This document shows, one piece after another, positions 62,063 to 64,000 of a stretch of DNA of 64,000 nucleotides. How positions within the stretch are numbered: the stretch's first letter is position 1; every line of letters starts with the position of its first letter. Both the position numbers and the translations under genes were made by a program. Source of the DNA: Amyelois transitella. Lineage: Eukaryota; Arthropoda; Insecta; Lepidoptera; Pyralidae. The notes below the pieces were generated by a model, which had not been told where the DNA came from, searched no databases, and saw only the letters and a program-made list of their open reading frames with translations. The stretch is from positions 2,616,501-2,680,500 of the forward strand of contig NC_083518.1 in the NCBI RefSeq assembly GCF_032362555.1, given 5' to 3'.

Positions 62063-62697
62063 AATCCTATTCTTTTTTATATAATATTTCCTTTGAGTAT
62101 TTACAGGAATAGGTATGCTACCGTTTGTTTGAAATCAAACCTCGTAAATAACAAGTTAGGTGCCTAATTATCTAGATTCTGAAACTACTTCTATTGTACG
62201 AGAGTGCTACTACTTTACTTCCTTATCAAAGTAAGAATTAAAGGATTCATCAATTTGCAAATGAAGCGGCTCTTTGAATTAAATGTTAATGGCTTTTCGA
62301 ATAACACAAAGCATGGCTATTCAGGCATCATTATAAGGTTCTACCACTACTTAACTTTCGATTGGTTCTGTTTAATTAGGTTCTTAACTGACTAATAAAT
62401 CGCCAGATACCTTGTATATCCCTAACGATAGCTAGGTGGTCAGTGCTACTCTCGAACGGTTAGGGTAAAAATTTAGGTATCTGTTTTTTATTGCATCGAT
62501 ATTTGCATTAATAAAAAATAATATTTAACAAACTGACAACAAAACTAGAAAAATATGAAGATCTATATAATTTTAAAATGCTTTTAAACATTATTTTAAT
62601 TTAGTTCTGTTCTTAAGGAATGTTATTTTTTATCATGTGTGCCACACATACCTACAACACATCTGTGTGCGTGTGACATTCTTGATTAAAGTAACTA

Positions 62698-63151
62698 TAT
62701 ACAGGGTGACATTTAAAACAACTGCATCCTTTTTAACATAGACTATACCCATGCTTCTGAGCCGTTTGAGCCTATTTTTATTTAAATTAAACGTCATCAT
62801 TTTCACATTTAAAAAACCCTCAAAAACTACGTCACACGCTTTATTAAAGACCAATACTACAAAAAGAAATTAAACTAAACATGTAAATAAATGTCTGAAA
62901 AATAAATTGTTTTTCTAGTATCAAGATCAAGTAAAGTACAGAGTTGTAATACTGTCTGAATCTTACGCGTCGCTTTTCCGCCGGCCAGGGTGATATTACG
63001 TATTTAGGATCGTGGATTTCGATACTTTTATTTTTTTTCGTACTTTCTGAAATATGAACCGATATTTTTCTTTCAACGTTTTTAAATATCCTTTAGATGA
63101 GTACACTTAACAGTTAAATTTATGCAGTTGATTTAAAAGGCACCCTGTATA
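62698..63151. mobile_element. MITE-like element with 11-bp terminal inverted repeats
   Basis: TATACAGGGTG (62698-62708) and CACCCTGTATA (63141-63151) are exact inverted repeats bounding about 454 bp with no coding capacity. The TA-rich ends fit a Tc1/mariner-type MITE. A copy of the 105-bp dispersed repeat lies inside it near the right end. Confidence 0.6.
62955..63055. repeat. Dispersed 105-bp repeat, copy 2
   Basis: An inverted match of 3105-3209, differing by a 4-nt indel and several substitutions. Here it is nested inside the MITE-like element. Confidence 0.75.
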
Positions 63152-64000
63152 GTTTAGTTAATAAATGAATTCTTATAAAAAAGACAAACGTTAACATATT
63201 CCAAAACCACCTAAAACTATAAAAAAAATCATACTTTGTCTTATTTCTTATTAAAATATTCTTAGATTATTAATCAAAAATAACATTATAATACGAAACT
63301 ACGACACTATTTATTTCCGAGTCTGAATTACAGCTATATAAACATTGCTAGCCTTTGTATTGGCTCTTAAAGGGAATGTTTATAAGGCTATATATTTATT
63401 TCTTACAAGCTGTAGTATTCATTTTATTACGCAGATGGCGTGTGTAACGGGAAATTATACATTCTCCAGCATAATTAAATTACTTTTGTCTTTTCGTATA
63501 TAAATTGAGATAAAACAACAGACTTGAAATCACCTTTATTTGTTTTTAAATTAGTTTATAATGCTTTAGCTTCGGATTGATCGAGAATGAACAAGTTCTC
63601 TCATCGCATGCGAATATCAGTAAATTACTTATCAAATTTATACCTTTTTCTCATCTTTGCTTGTCTTTATTGACCTCACAGGAGAGGAGCCCGCAGCGCG
63701 TCTTTGTCCCATATTCCTGGATCGTTTTTACCAAAGTGACTCCATGAACACCACAAAGATAAACATAAAATTTTTAAAGGTAACCGAGGAAATGTAGGTA
63801 CCTATTATGGACTTTTTACTTGACCTTGATTTACACGGACGGAATTTTGCTCTCTGATTATTTACGTGAACCTATACTTTTAATGCTAAATCTATTCAAT
63901 TATTTGCTTACCTCCTGATTTAGAGTAACGTAGATTAAATCACACATGGCCACATAGCAAGCCACTTAGCATTGGGTAACCGCGATAAATATCAGCCGAC

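Larger units (their letters stand above)
59637..64000. other. Gene-free right end
   Basis: After the gene D stop come simple repeats (TTTA units at about 59640-59660, GAT units at about 59790-59805), a full copy of the 240-bp repeat (61821-62062) and a MITE-like element (62698-63151). No gene is supported. Confidence 0.55.

Noticed and set aside
1-64000. CRISPR arrays, operons, bacterial promoters or phage genes
   Set aside because: No direct-repeat/spacer pattern was seen and the gene structure is plainly eukaryotic.

Overview
The window is nuclear DNA from an insect, almost certainly a moth or butterfly (Lepidoptera). It is AT-rich, its genes are split by GT-AG introns, and it carries interspersed repeats typical of lepidopteran genomes: decayed non-LTR retrotransposons, a roughly 240-bp repeat present in at least eight whole or partial copies, tRNA-derived SINE pieces, and short Helitron-like elements ending in CTAG before a T. 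I cannot name the species.

Left part (0-24 kb) holds four conserved or long genes: a mitochondrial ribosomal protein bL17m gene (347-1029, +), a six-exon ribokinase (4271-6732, +), a single-exon gene for an unrecognised 488-residue disordered protein (9714-11180, -), and a nine-exon YLPM1/ZAP3 homologue (13245-23449, +) with a P-loop kinase-like domain. The last two genes are divergent and share about 2 kb of upstream sequence. For every multi-exon gene I joined the exons by hand; reading frame and splice sites agree at each junction.

Right part (24-60 kb) is sparse. It contains four genes I cannot name, here called A to D. B (24210-25670, -), A (26819-29750, -) and C (55899-57600, -) are multi-exon; D (59034-59636, +) is one exon. 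A and C have signal peptides and share a C-terminal cysteine layout, C-x5-C followed later by C-x6-C. B and D share one transmembrane helix that opens with the same Met-Ser...Leu-Ala-Phe-Leu pattern. They look like a dispersed cluster of insect-type secreted and membrane proteins, probably related. Gene A appears to have a TATA plus initiator promoter and a 93-nt non-coding first exon 9.4 kb upstream (39171-39263, -).

That first intron of gene A holds the most striking structure: a 1,988-bp foldback with two nearly identical 593/594-bp inverted arms (30685-31277 and 32079-32672) around an 801-bp centre whose right edge is a Helitron-type CTAG/T end. Between 39.3 and 55.9 kb I see mostly repeats, with two spots of codon-like sequence (47.6-48.0 kb and 54.43-54.66 kb) that may be exons of unannotated genes. 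The last 4 kb contains repeats only, including a MITE-like element with 11-bp terminal inverted repeats.
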